From the NCBI GenBank assembly GCA_041907665.1, contig JAYRGW010000023.1:1-56963 (forward strand): DNA of 56,963 nt, in the 5' to 3' direction. The stretch is from JAAYUD01 sp041907665. GTDB taxonomy: Bacteria; Bacteroidota; Bacteroidia; Bacteroidales; Bacteroidaceae. This document shows, in pieces, positions 44,173 to 53,067 of the stretch (within the stretch, counting starts at the first letter, position 1; every line of letters begins with the position of its first letter). The notes under the pieces are model-generated. The model ran no database searches. It was not told the origin of the DNA and saw nothing but the letters and a program-made list of their open reading frames with translations. Position numbers and translations under genes: made by a program.

Positions 44173-45321
44173 TTATAATTTTGTCAATCCCAATCCGGGG
44201 AGATCATTCAACGTTATCTTACCTTTCTCAACAATCATTCCCTTGAAACGATCGTTTGCTATAAGCAGATTGCCATCTAAGTCACAAAAATCGGCCAGTG
44301 GAGAAAGCTGTGCACAAGCACTTACTGCACACGATGTCTCAGTCATGCATCCCAACATCACTCTCAGGCCCAAGGCATGAGCAAGCGTTGTCATTTTCCA
44401 TGCTTCGCGCATTCCGGTGCATTTCATTAGTTTTATATTCACTCCATGGCAGGCCCCTTTTACTTTCAGCACATCGGGAATCCGTTGTACCGATTCGTCC
44501 AGATAGATTGGAAGTGGGCTTGCCTCGGTAATCCATGCAATATCATCAAGTTGTTCTTTTGGCATCGGTTGTTCTACCATGACTATACCATGCTCTTTGA
44601 GCCAATATATCATGTCCAGAGCCTGACGTTTGTCTTTCCATCCTTGGTTAGCATCGACAGCAATAGGCAAATCTGTAACAGACCTTATGGTCTCTATCAT
44701 TTCTTTGTCATTGTCGCGCCCTACTTTGACTTTTAGTATATTAAATTTGTCTGCACATTCTTTTGTTTTGCTCCGAACAACGTCGGCTGTATCTATACCA
44801 ATAGTGAAAGTGGTAGAGGGTGCTTTTGATTTGTCAAGTCCCCATATCTTCCACCATGGTGCACCAAGTAGCTTGCCTACCAAGTCGTGAAGAGCAATGT
44901 CAACCGCTGCTTTTGCTGCCGTATCGCCAGGGTTGATATGGTCTATGTAAGAGAGAATATCTTCCATTTGAAACGGATCATTGAATTGTTCTAAATTTAC
45001 TTTTCTTAAAAATGTAGAAACCGATTCTACGGATTGACCAAGGTAAGGTGGCATGGATGCTTCGCCATAACCGGTTACTCCGTCGTATTCTATTTGGCAT
45101 TGTACGTCCGGTGTTGTAGTTCGGGAGTAAGAAGCTACCGTAAAAGTATGGCGTAACTTAAGTTCATACGGGAAGAATGAAAATTTCATTTTTCCTCCTT
45201 TACCATGATGACCTACAGAAAACATGGAAGGTGCCGAAGCACCAAAGGCATTGTTCAAAGACAAACCTGTGCCGACTGCTGCAAGAGCAGCTGTTTTAAT
45301 AAAATCTCTACGGTTCTGCAT
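44173..45321 (-). CDS. L-Ala-D/L-Glu (dipeptide) epimerase
   Basis: A 382-residue enolase-superfamily enzyme. The KxK motif (ILKVKVGRD) and the second-side lysine (NIKLMKC) flank metal ligands in DANQGW, MVEQPMP and YLDES. This set is diagnostic of dipeptide epimerases such as the characterised Bacteroides thetaiotaomicron enzyme. It converts L-Ala-D-Glu to L-Ala-L-Glu during murein peptide breakdown. The N-terminus has a Tat-type signal (NRRDFIKTAALAAVGTG), so the enzyme is probably folded before export to the periplasm. The adjacent NlpC/P60 gene ends one base before it, indicating tight coupling. Confidence 0.9.
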   Translation of the reverse strand: MQNRRDFIKTAALAAVGTGLSLNNAFGASAPSMFSVGHHGKGGKMKFSFFPYELKLRHTFTVASYSRTTTPDVQCQIEYDGVTGYGEASMPPYLGQSVESVSTFLRKVNLEQFNDPFQMEDILSYIDHINPGDTAAKAAVDIALHDLVGKLLGAPWWKIWGLDKSKAPSTTFTIGIDTADVVRSKTKECADKFNILKVKVGRDNDKEMIETIRSVTDLPIAVDANQGWKDKRQALDMIYWLKEHGIVMVEQPMPKEQLDDIAWITEASPLPIYLDESVQRIPDVLKVKGACHGVNIKLMKCTGMREAWKMTTLAHALGLRVMLGCMTETSCAVSACAQLSPLADFCDLDGNLLIANDRFKGMIVEKGKITLNDLPGLGLTKL

Positions 45322-45322
45322 T

Positions 45323-46534
45323 TTATTTATAAAATGGATTAGTTATTGTTGTATTGATGTTAGGCTCTTTATTTAAATATGGTAAAAAACGCACAGCATG
45401 GAGACGCCTTCCTAAATCATATGCATCATAATTAGCGTCTTTGGGATTGAAACTACTTTCGTGTACATCGCCTAACGAATGGATAAAGCGTTGGTTTCCT
45501 ACATAAATTCCAACGTGTGATACGTGCTCCTTTTTATTGCCCACAGCTTTACGTCCGAAGAAAACTAAATCTCCCGGTTGCAGATTACTGCAATCTGGAG
45601 CAATATCTATATGTTCGCCGATATATGCCATTTGTGAGGCGTCTCGTGGAATAATAATATCGTGTAAAAATAAGACTGTACGTACAAATCCACTGCAATC
45701 GGCTCCCTTTGCAGAGTTAGCTCCCCACATATATGGAATTCCCATCAGTGTGTATGCTGTGCGGATTATTGATGTTGCGTCTTGCTTTATACTACTTCTC
45801 CATTCTCTTTCGGGCATAGAAATATTTTTTGTGATATAGCCTATGCGTCCATTAGGATAACCCACCTTATAAAAGTCGCCTTCCGTACCTTCCCACTTTA
45901 ATCTGTCTCCACTGACGACATCCGAAACTGTTTGAGATTGAATGTCCGGGCATGAATAGACAAATCCATAATGAGATGTGACTACTATCTTTTCGGAACG
46001 GTTCCAATTATCATATTCGGCTTTTGTCATTGGGGTGATGCCGGCATGAATAACCCACCCCGTGTATAAATCGGGTGTTTGTACTCTATAAAACATCCCA
46101 TCTTGGATAATATGCACCGGCATTCCAAGTAACGCTTGTAACGATAGCTCCGCTGAAAAATCATCGGCACTACGCACATTACATACCGATACATCGACAA
46201 CACCATAACTTTTGTTGCCAACAGAAGCGTCGGGCAACAGTACGACGCTGTCTTTTACATTCTTTCCTGTAGCCGCAATTCGTTGCAGCAATGCATTTTT
46301 TGCTTTGGTGGACATGGTATATCCTTTTATAGTGATATCTTGTTTGCCATTACTTATCGATTTGATATCATAAACGGAAAGTCGACCATCAGGAATAAAA
46401 TCTTTCTTAGTCTTCGAAATGATATTGTCTATTTCGTTATCATTATTACCGACAGTCGGTTTGTTTGTAGAGCAAGCTAGCAGGCTCAAGGCAGGCAGAA
46501 ACGCATAGAATAACAAAAACTTCTTCATCTCCAT
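45323..46534 (-). CDS. NlpC/P60 murein peptidase lipoprotein with SH3 domains
   Basis: A 403-residue lipoprotein (LLACSTNK) of the YkfC type. Bacterial SH3-like segments (about 130-260) include GWVIHAGITPM and YKVGYPNGRIGYI. The catalytic domain (about 270-390) has the Cys in KGADCSGFVRTVLF, His in HVSHVGIYVG and a second His in RFIHSLGD. It should cut murein peptides between D-Glu and the diamino acid, releasing L-Ala-D-Glu for the epimerase encoded next. It begins the three-gene unit. ATG 46528 is an equally plausible start. Confidence 0.9.
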   Translation of the reverse strand: MEMKKFLLFYAFLPALSLLACSTNKPTVGNNDNEIDNIISKTKKDFIPDGRLSVYDIKSISNGKQDITIKGYTMSTKAKNALLQRIAATGKNVKDSVVLLPDASVGNKSYGVVDVSVCNVRSADDFSAELSLQALLGMPVHIIQDGMFYRVQTPDLYTGWVIHAGITPMTKAEYDNWNRSEKIVVTSHYGFVYSCPDIQSQTVSDVVSGDRLKWEGTEGDFYKVGYPNGRIGYITKNISMPEREWRSSIKQDATSIIRTAYTLMGIPYMWGANSAKGADCSGFVRTVLFLHDIIIPRDASQMAYIGEHIDIAPDCSNLQPGDLVFFGRKAVGNKKEHVSHVGIYVGNQRFIHSLGDVHESSFNPKDANYDAYDLGRRLHAVRFLPYLNKEPNINTTITNPFYK

Positions 46535-46635
46535 ATCTCTATATTAAAAAATGATACTGAATATTAAAAGAGGGTCTATAGGGTAGCAAAGATAGTAATA
46601 TTTTTTGTTTTTTCTTATTTTTCAAATAAAATATG

Positions 46636-46643
46636 TACTTTTG
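46636..46643 (+). promoter_or_regulatory. -7 promoter element of rnpB
   Basis: TACTTTTG fits TAnnTTTG and ends five bases before the mapped 5' end of the RNA, as expected for a -7 box. Confidence 0.6.
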
Positions 46644-46647
46644 TGGC

Positions 46648-46994
46648 GACAGTCGGTCGGTTTGTCGCTTGCACTTGTGGTGTATGAGGAAAGTCCGGGC
46701 AACATAGAGCATTCCACTTCCTAACAGAAAGCTATTCGCGAGGGTGGAGTAACACAGAAGAAAATAACCGCCATTTTGGTAAGGGTGAGAAGGTGGGGTA
46801 AGAGCCTACCGGGCGGGTGGTGACATCCGTGCCGTGTGTCTTGGAAGTTGTAAGATCATGTATACTGACGTTATGAGGGCTGCTCGTTCCATGTCAGAGG
46901 GTAGATCGCTAAAGCGGCTTGGTGACATTCCGCTCAGATAAATGACAGACGTTTCGTTTGCGAAAAACAGAACCCGGCTTATAGACTGACTGTC
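46648..46994 (+). ncRNA. rnpB: RNase P RNA (class A)
   Basis: A roughly 347-nt RNA that forms the catalytic subunit of RNase P, which matures tRNA 5' ends. The universal CR-I segment GAGGAAAGTCCGGGC is at about 46684-46700. The 3' conserved segment AGAACCCGGCTTATAGAC is at about 46970-46987. The first and last 11 bases (GACAGTCGGTC and GACTGACTGTC) pair as helix P1 with one G-U pair. A T-rich stretch directly follows as terminator. Confidence 0.95.
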
Positions 46995-47028
46995 TTTTTT
47001 ATTTTCGAGCAAAACAGCACTTGACTAT

Positions 47029-48354
47029 ATGATGATAAAGGCAAAAACATCTAAAGCGTTGAAATTTATCACAGAAGATATTTGGCACGATTCTGACGGT
47101 AATATTTCAAAGACAAGGAAGAGGTTCTATACTAGTGTGAAGACGCTCTATCTTTGTATCAAACGTTTTGTGGATGAACGTCTAGTTGTCAAAGCTTCTG
47201 CTTTGACTTATAGCACACTGCTTGCTATCGTTCCTCTTTTTGCAATATTGTTTGCAATTGCCAGGGGGTTCGGCTTCGATAAAATGATGGAAGATCAAAT
47301 TCGTATCAGCCTTGCAGGGCAAGGTGAAGCGACTGACTATATCCTCGAATTTGTGAAACGATATTTGTCGCAGACTAAAAACGGTGTCTTTATCGGTGTA
47401 GGTTTGATACTGCTATTGTGGACCGTTATTAATTTGTCAGCCAATATAGAGAAAACAGTCAATCAGATATGGCACGTTAAAAAGGGCAGGAGTGTTTACC
47501 GTAAGATTACCGATTATTTTTCAATGTTTTTGCTTATTCCTATTCTGATCGTTGTTTCGGGAGGCTTATCTATTTTTTCAATGACCATGTTGCGGTCGAT
47601 GGCTTCATTCGACTTGTTGATGCCGATTGCCAAGTTTTTATTCCAACTGATTCCTTTCGTGTTTACATGGGCTGTGTTCATTGGCTTTTATGTCTTTATG
47701 CCCAATACCAAAGTCAAAATACGTCATGCCATTATTCCCGGTATTTTAGCGGGTTCGGCTTTTCAGGGCTTGCAGTTCTTGTATATTGCCGGTCAGGTTT
47801 CGGTATCGCGCTATAATGCTATTTATGGAAGCTTTGCAGCACTACCGTTATTATTGTTATGGATGCAGGTCTCATGGTCTATCTGTTTATTTGGTGTGCA
47901 GATGACTTATGCTTCTCAAAATATCAAAAACTTTAGCTACGATAAAGATACTCGTAATATCAGTCATCGCTACTTTTGTTTTGTTTGCATTGTTATCACT
48001 TCTCTTATTGCCAAACGTTTTGAAAAAGGCGAAAAGCCTTATACTGCCGAAGAACTTTCCAATGAAAATTGCATTCCTATTCGATTGACCAAACAAGTAT
48101 TGGGAACACTTCAAGATTTAAATTTAATACACGAGGTGCTGAGTGATGAAAAAAGCGAAGACATAGGCTTTCAACCATCTGTCGATATCTGTCGACTGAG
48201 TGTAGGTTTGATTATGAATCGCATTGAAACCAACGGATCGGAAGCTTTCCGGATAGATAAGGTACGCCGATTTAATCCTCATTGGCAAATACTGAAAGAC
48301 TATGAGGACGATTCATTTGACAAACTCAGCCAAATACTCGTGAAAGATTTATAA
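47029..48354 (+). CDS. YihY/BrkB-family inner-membrane protein
   Basis: A 441-residue protein with about six transmembrane helices between residues 55 and 300 and a cytoplasmic C-terminal winged-helix-like region. Family signatures are VVKASALTYSTLLAIVPLFA, NLSANIEKTVNQIW and YGSFAALPLLLLWMQVSW. The family was once called tRNA-processing BN, a misassignment; its true function is unresolved. It begins 34 bp after rnpB and may be read through from it. Confidence 0.88.
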   Translation: MMIKAKTSKALKFITEDIWHDSDGNISKTRKRFYTSVKTLYLCIKRFVDERLVVKASALTYSTLLAIVPLFAILFAIARGFGFDKMMEDQIRISLAGQGEATDYILEFVKRYLSQTKNGVFIGVGLILLLWTVINLSANIEKTVNQIWHVKKGRSVYRKITDYFSMFLLIPILIVVSGGLSIFSMTMLRSMASFDLLMPIAKFLFQLIPFVFTWAVFIGFYVFMPNTKVKIRHAIIPGILAGSAFQGLQFLYIAGQVSVSRYNAIYGSFAALPLLLLWMQVSWSICLFGVQMTYASQNIKNFSYDKDTRNISHRYFCFVCIVITSLIAKRFEKGEKPYTAEELSNENCIPIRLTKQVLGTLQDLNLIHEVLSDEKSEDIGFQPSVDICRLSVGLIMNRIETNGSEAFRIDKVRRFNPHWQILKDYEDDSFDKLSQILVKDL

Positions 48355-48380
48355 TTTGATTTTCTCTAATAGCCTTAGAC

Positions 48381-49475
48381 TTACTTGAACATTACGTCTG
48401 TGGCACCAAAACCATATTCTTGAAATGAAGCGTCTTGCCAATTACAAGAATGGTTGTACTTGTTCTTCAGTTCATTGATGATAGCTGTACGCAATACTCC
48501 GTTTCCCTTCCCATGAATAAAAATGATATGCTTGCCGTGTTCTCCTTCGTGGAGCTTCATTGTCTCGCGGAATTTATCCAATTGATAGCTGAGTATTTCA
48601 CCGTTACTCATGCCTGTTGTAGAGTCAAGCAACTCTTCGCTATGTAGATCTACCGTTAATTTTTCTGCTTTGTTATTTCGCTCTTTCGGAATGACAGGGA
48701 TCGAACTCTGTTTATCCGAATATTTAGGACTGAGCATTTGTTGTCTTAGCTCTTCGGCTGATATTCTAAATTGTTTGTAAGGAACGTTGTCTTTTACTAT
48801 ATCATAAATCATAGCCGGTTGTTCAAAGAAGTCCGATTGGTTGAAGCAATGTATTTTATAGAATTTCACCGTGTCCAAGTGCAGTGTCACGCCAAATGCG
48901 GGATGTAATTCAAAGGCTTTATCTTTTTTGTAGGCTAAAAGTTGTATACATACATGTTCCAATTCATTCAACTCACTTTGCATGAAACTTTCAAGCCAGG
49001 TTTTCATGTTAGGTGCTATTTCTCCTCTAGCACGTACTTTCCATGCTTTGTTCTCGCCACTCATGTATATGTATTGCAAGTAATAATTACTGTCGTTCAC
49101 CAGATAGGCATCAAAAGAAGTCGCATTTATCATTTTGATATCTTCCGGCACATAAGCCAAAGATACATTGATTATATCGCCACCTTTCAATTCTACGGCT
49201 GGTGCCTCGAAAGATAAGTCCTTCTCTTGCTCTTCTTTTGCCGAACTTGTGTGTGTCGATGTTTTTTTATTTTTCCGTGCCGGTTCTTTATCCTCTTCGG
49301 GTTGTATGCGCTCCAAATTATATTTGTCTGTATCGATTATTACGACTTCTTTTTTGTTCATCGGGATGTCAAAGCCGTCAGCATCTTCTACCAATACAAT
49401 GTCTTTTCCTTGAAATCCTTTAATGATTCCTCCGCCTACTTCATTCAAGAAGCGTACTTTATCACCTATTTTCAT
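48381..49475 (-). CDS. DUF2027 and Smr-domain protein
   Basis: A 364-residue cytoplasmic protein. The start is ATG 49475 (MKIGDKVRFLNEVGGGIIKG); the longer frame would run through the queA promoter. The N-terminal ~70 residues form an SH3-like DUF2027 part, followed by a charged linker (EEDKEPARKNKKTST) and a beta-rich middle domain. The C-terminal Smr domain (about 275-364) shows LTVDLHSEELL and IIFIHGKGNGVLR. Smr domains nick or bind nucleic acids; no MutS part is fused. It diverges from queA. Confidence 0.85.
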   Translation of the reverse strand: MKIGDKVRFLNEVGGGIIKGFQGKDIVLVEDADGFDIPMNKKEVVIIDTDKYNLERIQPEEDKEPARKNKKTSTHTSSAKEEQEKDLSFEAPAVELKGGDIINVSLAYVPEDIKMINATSFDAYLVNDSNYYLQYIYMSGENKAWKVRARGEIAPNMKTWLESFMQSELNELEHVCIQLLAYKKDKAFELHPAFGVTLHLDTVKFYKIHCFNQSDFFEQPAMIYDIVKDNVPYKQFRISAEELRQQMLSPKYSDKQSSIPVIPKERNNKAEKLTVDLHSEELLDSTTGMSNGEILSYQLDKFRETMKLHEGEHGKHIIFIHGKGNGVLRTAIINELKNKYNHSCNWQDASFQEYGFGATDVMFK

Positions 49476-49515
49476 CTCTTCTAGCTTTTTATTCGAATAT
49501 TTCCGCAAATATCCG

Positions 49516-49523
49516 TAATTTTG
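49516..49523 (+). promoter_or_regulatory. -7 promoter element of queA
   Basis: TAATTTTG matches TAnnTTTG, 18 bp before the queA ATG at 49542, supporting that start over the upstream in-frame codon at 49521. Confidence 0.5.
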
Positions 49524-49541
49524 CCGAATAAAAGAAGTAAA

Positions 49542-50771
49542 ATGATGAAAGAAAATCCAAAGCACATTCATATTAGTGATTTTGATTACGAACTTCCTGA
49601 CGAACGGATTGCTAAGTTTCCACTTCCTGAACGCGATCATTCTAAACTTTTGCTCTACCGTCACGGTGAAGTGAGTGAAGATGTTTTTACTTCGCTCCCT
49701 CAATATATTGAAGCGAACGAGTTAATGATATTCAATAATACCAAGGTCATTCAGGCCCGTCTTCATTTTCGCAAAGAGACAGGGGCTCTGATAGAGGTGT
49801 TTTGTCTTGAACCGGTAGCTCCGGCCGATTATGCTCTTAATTTTCAGCAGACATCTCATTCGGGATGGCTTTGCCTTGTTGGTAATCTGAAAAAATGGAA
49901 AGAGGGTACGTTGCATCGTCAACTTACAGTCAAAGGTTTGTCTGTTACTCTTTCTGCCACTCGAGGCGAATGTCGCGGAACAAGCCATTATGTTGAATTT
50001 TCGTGGGATAATGCTGATATTACCTTTGCCGATATCCTTGAGGTATTTGGCGAACTGCCTATTCCGCCTTATCTGAATAGAGATACAGAAGAAAGTGATA
50101 AAGTAAACTATCAAACGGTATATTCTAAGATTAAAGGTTCTGTGGCTGCTCCTACTGCCGGTCTGCATTTTACGGAAGAGGTAATGGATAACTTGCGCCG
50201 CAAAAAGGTGGAATTGGAAGAGTTGACATTGCATGTCGGTGCCGGAACTTTTAAACCTGTAAAGAGTGAAGAAATAGAGGGACATGAAATGCATACCGAA
50301 TGGATTTCGGTATCGCGGCATACATTAGAACGGATTGTTGAACATGGGGGGCAAGTCGTCGCTGTAGGTACTACGTCGGTGCGTACTCTGGAAACATTGT
50401 ATTATATAGGTATTGTCCTTCAAGATAATCCCGATGCTAACGAAGAAGACTTGTATATCAAACAATGGTATCCTTATTCGATATCGGAGGAAAAAGAACT
50501 GACTTCTGTACAAGCATTACAAAATATTATCGACTATCTTGATCGTCATCATCTCGAAGTACTCCATTCTTGTACGCAGATTATCATTGCCCCGGGATAC
50601 ACTTATCATGTTGTTCGGAAAATGATAACAAATTTCCATCAACCCAAAAGTACCTTGTTACTCTTGGTTTCCGCATTTGTTGATGGTGATTGGAAGAAGA
50701 TATACCGTTATGCCTTGGGGCATGACTTCAGATTCTTGAGCTATGGCGATTCATCGCTGCTTATTCCATAA
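49542..50771 (+). CDS. queA: S-adenosylmethionine:tRNA ribosyltransferase-isomerase
   Basis: A 409-residue enzyme that transfers the ribosyl moiety of SAM to preQ1-modified tRNA, forming epoxyqueuosine. Family motifs are FDYELPDERIAKFPLPERDHS, MIFNNTKVIQARL, SVAAPTAGLHFTEE, LHVGAGTFKPV and TNFHQPKSTLLLLVSAF. Length is slightly above the 340-350 typical of enterobacteria but normal for Bacteroides. It leads a plus-strand unit with the nudix (21-bp gap) and MFS genes. Confidence 0.95.
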   Translation: MMKENPKHIHISDFDYELPDERIAKFPLPERDHSKLLLYRHGEVSEDVFTSLPQYIEANELMIFNNTKVIQARLHFRKETGALIEVFCLEPVAPADYALNFQQTSHSGWLCLVGNLKKWKEGTLHRQLTVKGLSVTLSATRGECRGTSHYVEFSWDNADITFADILEVFGELPIPPYLNRDTEESDKVNYQTVYSKIKGSVAAPTAGLHFTEEVMDNLRRKKVELEELTLHVGAGTFKPVKSEEIEGHEMHTEWISVSRHTLERIVEHGGQVVAVGTTSVRTLETLYYIGIVLQDNPDANEEDLYIKQWYPYSISEEKELTSVQALQNIIDYLDRHHLEVLHSCTQIIIAPGYTYHVVRKMITNFHQPKSTLLLLVSAFVDGDWKKIYRYALGHDFRFLSYGDSSLLIP

Positions 50772-50792
50772 GATTGATTTTAATACACAAAT

Positions 50793-51296
50793 ATGAAGGA
50801 TAACGAAAAAGAAGAATTACCTGTCGTAGATGAAGATGGACAGATCATTGGATCGGCAACTCGTGGTGAATGCCACAATGGAAGTATGTTATTGCATCCT
50901 GTGGTGCACCTGCATGTGTTTAATTCGAAAGGAGAACTTTATTTGCAACTACGCCCCGATTGGAAAGATATTCAACCCGGCAAATGGGATACAGCCGTTG
51001 GTGGACATGTGGATTTGGGAGAGAATGTAGAACAGGCGTTGAAACGAGAAGTGCGAGAAGAACTTGGTATCACCGATTTCGAGCCCGAAGCAATGACGCA
51101 TTATATCTTTCAGTCTGCTCGAGAAAAAGAGTTGGTCTTTGTTCATCGTACGGTTTATGATGGCAAGATAACTCCTAGCGAAGAGTTGGCGGGAGGTCGA
51201 TTCTGGTCCATACAAGAAATTAAGGACTGTTTAGGTAAAGGTGTGTTCACTCCCAATTTTGAAAGTGAGGCGCAACGTATAGATCTCTTGAAATAA
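50793..51296 (+). CDS. NUDIX hydrolase (IPP-isomerase-like subgroup)
   Basis: A 167-residue hydrolase. The Nudix box GHVDLGENVEQALKREVREE, ending LGI, carries all conserved Gly, Glu and Arg positions. The N-terminus (PVVDEDGQIIGSATRGECH) and WDTAVGGHV resemble the YfcD/isopentenyl-diphosphate-isomerase-like subgroup. The substrate is unknown. The stop is immediately followed by the ATG of the MFS gene, so the two are translationally coupled. Confidence 0.88.
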   Translation: MKDNEKEELPVVDEDGQIIGSATRGECHNGSMLLHPVVHLHVFNSKGELYLQLRPDWKDIQPGKWDTAVGGHVDLGENVEQALKREVREELGITDFEPEAMTHYIFQSAREKELVFVHRTVYDGKITPSEELAGGRFWSIQEIKDCLGKGVFTPNFESEAQRIDLLK

Positions 51297-52697
51297 ATGT
51301 CCGAAAGAATACATTTGAAAATAGATGAGACGGATGGACTTCCATTGAAAGAACGAGTTTTTGCTGTCCTTTCGATAGGTTTTGCCCTTTGCATGTCTGT
51401 ATTGGATGTCAATATCATGAATGTGGTATTGCCTACGTTGTCGCACGACTTCAGTACGACACCTTCTATGACGACTTGGATCGTTAATATTTATCAGCTG
51501 GCTATTGTTATTTCTTTGCTCTCTTTCTCTGCACTTGGCGAGATATGGGGTTACCGTAAGGTTTATCTCTCAGGTATCTTTTTCTTTTGCATCACCTCGC
51601 TGATCTGTGCCTTGTCCGCCGATTTTATTACATTGACTACTGCTCGTTTCTTTCAAGGATTGAGTGCTGCTGCGCTGACTAGTGTGAATACGGCACAGCT
51701 AAGGTATATATATCCTAAAAGCAAATTGGCTAGAGGTATGGCAATCAATGCTATGATTGTTGCTATTTCGGCAGCTGCCGGACCTACAGTGGCCGGAGCT
51801 ATTCTGTCTATTGCTTCTTGGCATTGGCTTTTTGCCATTAATATACCATTGGGGCTTGTCTCTCTTGTGTTGGGTATGCGCTATCTGCCTCGTCTCGAGA
51901 TACGCAATAAGCATCGCTTCGATTATGTAAGCTCTATTGCCAATGCATTGTTTTTCGGCTTGCTCATATACTCTCTTGAAGGTTTTGCTCATAAGGGAAC
52001 ACATACACATTTGTTTCTATCGCTAACTGTCGTTGTGATAGTAGGCACTTTTTATATTCATAGAGAACTACATCAGAAATCTCCGTTACTACCACTCGAT
52101 TTAATACGTATACCCATATTCAGCCTTTCTATCATTACGTCCATCTGTTCATTTTCTGCTCAGATGCTGGCAATGGTTTCGCTTCCTTTCTTCTTTCAAG
52201 ATACGTTGGGCTATAATGAGGTGCTTACGGGTATGTTGCTTACTTCATGGCCGCTTACTACGCTGTTTGCAGCACCTTTGGCGGGAGTCCTTTCCGATAA
52301 AATACATCCGGGCATATTGGGTAGTATTGGTATGGGAGCTTTTTTCATAGGATTGATCTCTCTTTCATTTATCGATACGAGTACTCAAGCGATCACCATT
52401 GTTCCCAGACTTATGTTGTGCGGCTTTGGCTTTGGATTCTTTCAAACGCCCAACAATGGTACTATTATATCTTCTGCTCCATCCAAACGCTCGGGAGGAG
52501 CTAGTGGAATGTTGGGAATGGCTCGGCTATTAGGACAAACCACCGGTACCACAATGGTTGCATTGTTATTGGGCATGATCATTTCGCCGGAGAGAGGAGC
52601 TGTCACCTGCTTGCTGGTTGGAGCTGGATTTGCACTATTGGCTGCTGTTATCAGTAGTTTGCGGTTATCGCAACCGTCTACGCTTAAAAAGAAATAG
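51297..52697 (+). CDS. MFS efflux transporter, DHA2 (EmrB/QacA) family
   Basis: A 466-residue inner-membrane transporter with about fourteen helices. Motifs typical of drug:H+ antiporters are SVLDVNIMNVVLPTLS at helix 1, SALGEIWGYRKVYLSG between helices 2 and 3, and RFFQGLSAAALTSVNTAQLR. The C-terminal half contains PNNGTIISSAPSKRSGGASG. Likely substrates are toxic compounds, without clear specificity. It follows the nudix gene without a gap. A terminator lies just beyond. Confidence 0.9.
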   Translation: MSERIHLKIDETDGLPLKERVFAVLSIGFALCMSVLDVNIMNVVLPTLSHDFSTTPSMTTWIVNIYQLAIVISLLSFSALGEIWGYRKVYLSGIFFFCITSLICALSADFITLTTARFFQGLSAAALTSVNTAQLRYIYPKSKLARGMAINAMIVAISAAAGPTVAGAILSIASWHWLFAINIPLGLVSLVLGMRYLPRLEIRNKHRFDYVSSIANALFFGLLIYSLEGFAHKGTHTHLFLSLTVVVIVGTFYIHRELHQKSPLLPLDLIRIPIFSLSIITSICSFSAQMLAMVSLPFFFQDTLGYNEVLTGMLLTSWPLTTLFAAPLAGVLSDKIHPGILGSIGMGAFFIGLISLSFIDTSTQAITIVPRLMLCGFGFGFFQTPNNGTIISSAPSKRSGGASGMLGMARLLGQTTGTTMVALLLGMIISPERGAVTCLLVGAGFALLAAVISSLRLSQPSTLKKK

Positions 52698-52710
52698 GTT
52701 GTAAGATATA

Positions 52711-52749
52711 AAAAATCCCATTTCCAAACAGTATAGAAATGGGATTTTT
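52711..52749. terminator. Bidirectional terminator
   Basis: The stem AAAAATCCCATTTC pairs with GAAATGGGATTTTT across an 11-nt loop, with A/T tracts on both sides. It lies between the MFS gene (+) and tRNA-Ser (-) and serves both. Confidence 0.8.
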
Positions 52750-52756
52750 AATTTTG

Positions 52757-52844
52757 CGGAGAAAGCGGGATTCGAACCCGCGAAACCCTTTAGGGGTTTA
52801 CACGCTTTCCAGGCGTGCCTCTTCAACCACTCGAGCATCTCTCC
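52757..52844 (-). tRNA. tRNA-Ser (anticodon GGA)
   Basis: An 88-nt class II tRNA on the minus strand. The acceptor GGAGAGA pairs with TTTCTCC (one G-T pair). The anticodon stem CACGC/GCGTG holds loop CTGGAAA with anticodon GGA. A long variable arm (AAACCCCTAAAGGGTTT) confirms serine. The T-arm is GCGGG TTCGAAT CCCGC. Confidence 0.95.
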
Positions 52845-53034
52845 TTTTTTGTATGGAGCATAACAAAATGAATACGGTGGTTGCTTCTGTTAATGCGGGT
52901 GCAAATTTATCTCTTTTTCTTTGTCTTGTGGAATATTACCCCGAGTTTTTAATGTATTTTAATAAATAAAGTGGATTATCTTGAGTGTCGTAAGAATATT
53001 GTACTGAGATGTTTCTCCTTTTGGTAGAAAGAAC

Positions 53035-53042
53035 TATATTTG
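53035..53042 (+). promoter_or_regulatory. -7 promoter element of the metallophosphoesterase gene
   Basis: TATATTTG, an exact TAnnTTTG match, lies 25 bp before ATG 53068. Confidence 0.5.
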
Positions 53043-53067
53043 CTATGATAATAAAAGACATGTGTGT

